Shown here: in pieces, positions 5,183-5,269 of the stretch
Numbering within the stretch: the stretch's first letter is position 1
Layout of the letters: every line of letters starts with the position of its first letter
Source of the DNA: Bacillota bacterium
GTDB taxonomy: Bacteria; Bacillota; Bacilli; Lactobacillales; Enterococcaceae
Assembly (NCBI GenBank): GCA_023389005.1
Contig: JAEWFE010000069.1
Coordinates: 1-5,269, forward strand
DNA length: 5,269 nt
Direction: 5' to 3'
The notes under the pieces: generated by a model
Database searches by the model: none
What the model saw: the letters and a program-made list of their open reading frames with translations, nothing else
Told to the model about the DNA's origin: nothing
Translations under genes and position numbers: made by a program

Positions 5183-5269
5183 ATGGAATTTATTGGTATT
5201 TTATGTTTGATTTTAGTGACGACTTCGCTGGCAGCACACATTTGTCGTCGGATAGGTGTTCCTGGAGTG
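5183..5269 (+). CDS. napA: NapA-type Na+/H+ antiporter, first 29 codons (runs off the window)
   Basis: The frame is open to the window edge. The first residues, MEFIGILCLILVTTSLAAHI, form a membrane helix, followed by CRRIGVPGV. A first helix followed by a short basic loop and a G-x-P turn is typical of the CPA2 family of cation/proton antiporters, and it resembles the start of the Enterococcus hirae NapA Na+/H+ antiporter as I remember it. Such proteins have about 12 membrane helices and exchange external protons for internal Na+ or other cations. An in-frame ATG at 5171 touches the GGAGGG (5165-5170) and is too close to be used. The ATG at 5183 is 12 bases from it and starts directly at the conserved sequence, so it is preferred. 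Only the start is visible, so substrate and symbol are tentative. It appears to be a separate transcription unit. Confidence 0.7.
   Translation, partial: MEFIGILCLILVTTSLAAHICRRIGVPGV

Noticed and set aside
5171..5269. ATG 5171 as the antiporter start.
   Set aside because: It is in frame but directly abuts GGAGGG, leaving no spacing for initiation, and it adds only MCKQ before the conserved beginning at 5183.

Overview
The window is AT-rich, low-GC Gram-positive DNA. It has AGGAGG-type ribosome binding sites, compact operons and protein sequences typical of Lactobacillales. The best guess is an Enterococcus. Three things suggest this: a NapA-like Na+/H+ antiporter start, a CstR / CoA-persulfide-reductase / rhodanese cluster resembling the one studied in E. 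faecalis, and an ohr-ohrR pair. Species cannot be fixed from this sequence alone. No RNA gene, CRISPR array, insertion sequence or phage gene is visible.

Layout. (1) Bases 1-474 hold the 3' part of a flavodoxin-fold NAD(P)H-dependent FMN reductase, closed by a clear intrinsic terminator (491-526). (2) Bases 624-1277 hold a 217-codon gene of unknown function with a poorly defined start. It converges on the next group across a hairpin at 1339-1378. (3) On the minus strand, read from right to left, are cstR (2551-2288), ohrR (2223-1762) and ohr (1793-1389). ohrR and ohr overlap by 32 bp. (4) Divergent from cstR, on the plus strand, is a sulfur-handling operon: a single-domain rhodanese (2701-3015), a CoA-disulfide/persulfide reductase with a C-terminal rhodanese domain (3017-4653), and a second single-domain rhodanese (4715-4996). 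(5) The right edge is a hairpin-containing leader followed by the first 29 codons of a cation/proton antiporter (5183-5269).

How the genes fit together. CstR is a CsoR-family repressor. Here it keeps both reactive cysteines, but Asn replaces the copper-liganding His, which points to persulfide (reactive sulfur species) sensing rather than Cu(I). The 149-bp cstR-rhodanese gap holds two good sigma-A promoters facing away from each other. A copy of ATACC-N6-GGTA(T/C) overlaps the end of each -10 box, so one repressor could control both directions. The rhodaneses would carry and transfer sulfane sulfur, and the reductase would reduce CoA persulfide or CoA disulfide with NAD(P)H. Next to this lies an organic-peroxide module, Ohr and its MarR-type sensor OhrR, so two thiol-based stress switches sit side by side.

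The most notable anomaly is in the reductase. The normal GTG start and its ribosome binding site are present. However, the reading frame breaks after 12 codons at a run of four Gs (3050-3053), exactly inside the FAD-binding glycine motif. Adding one G restores a standard 545-residue protein with its active-site cysteine at position 43. As written, the gene is frameshifted, either by a real mutation or by a sequencing or assembly error. The stress-response system is largely recognisable from known families. I did not find convincing evidence of a wholly new system; the frameshift, the paired operators, the second cysteine of OhrR and the antiporter leader hairpin deserve checking.
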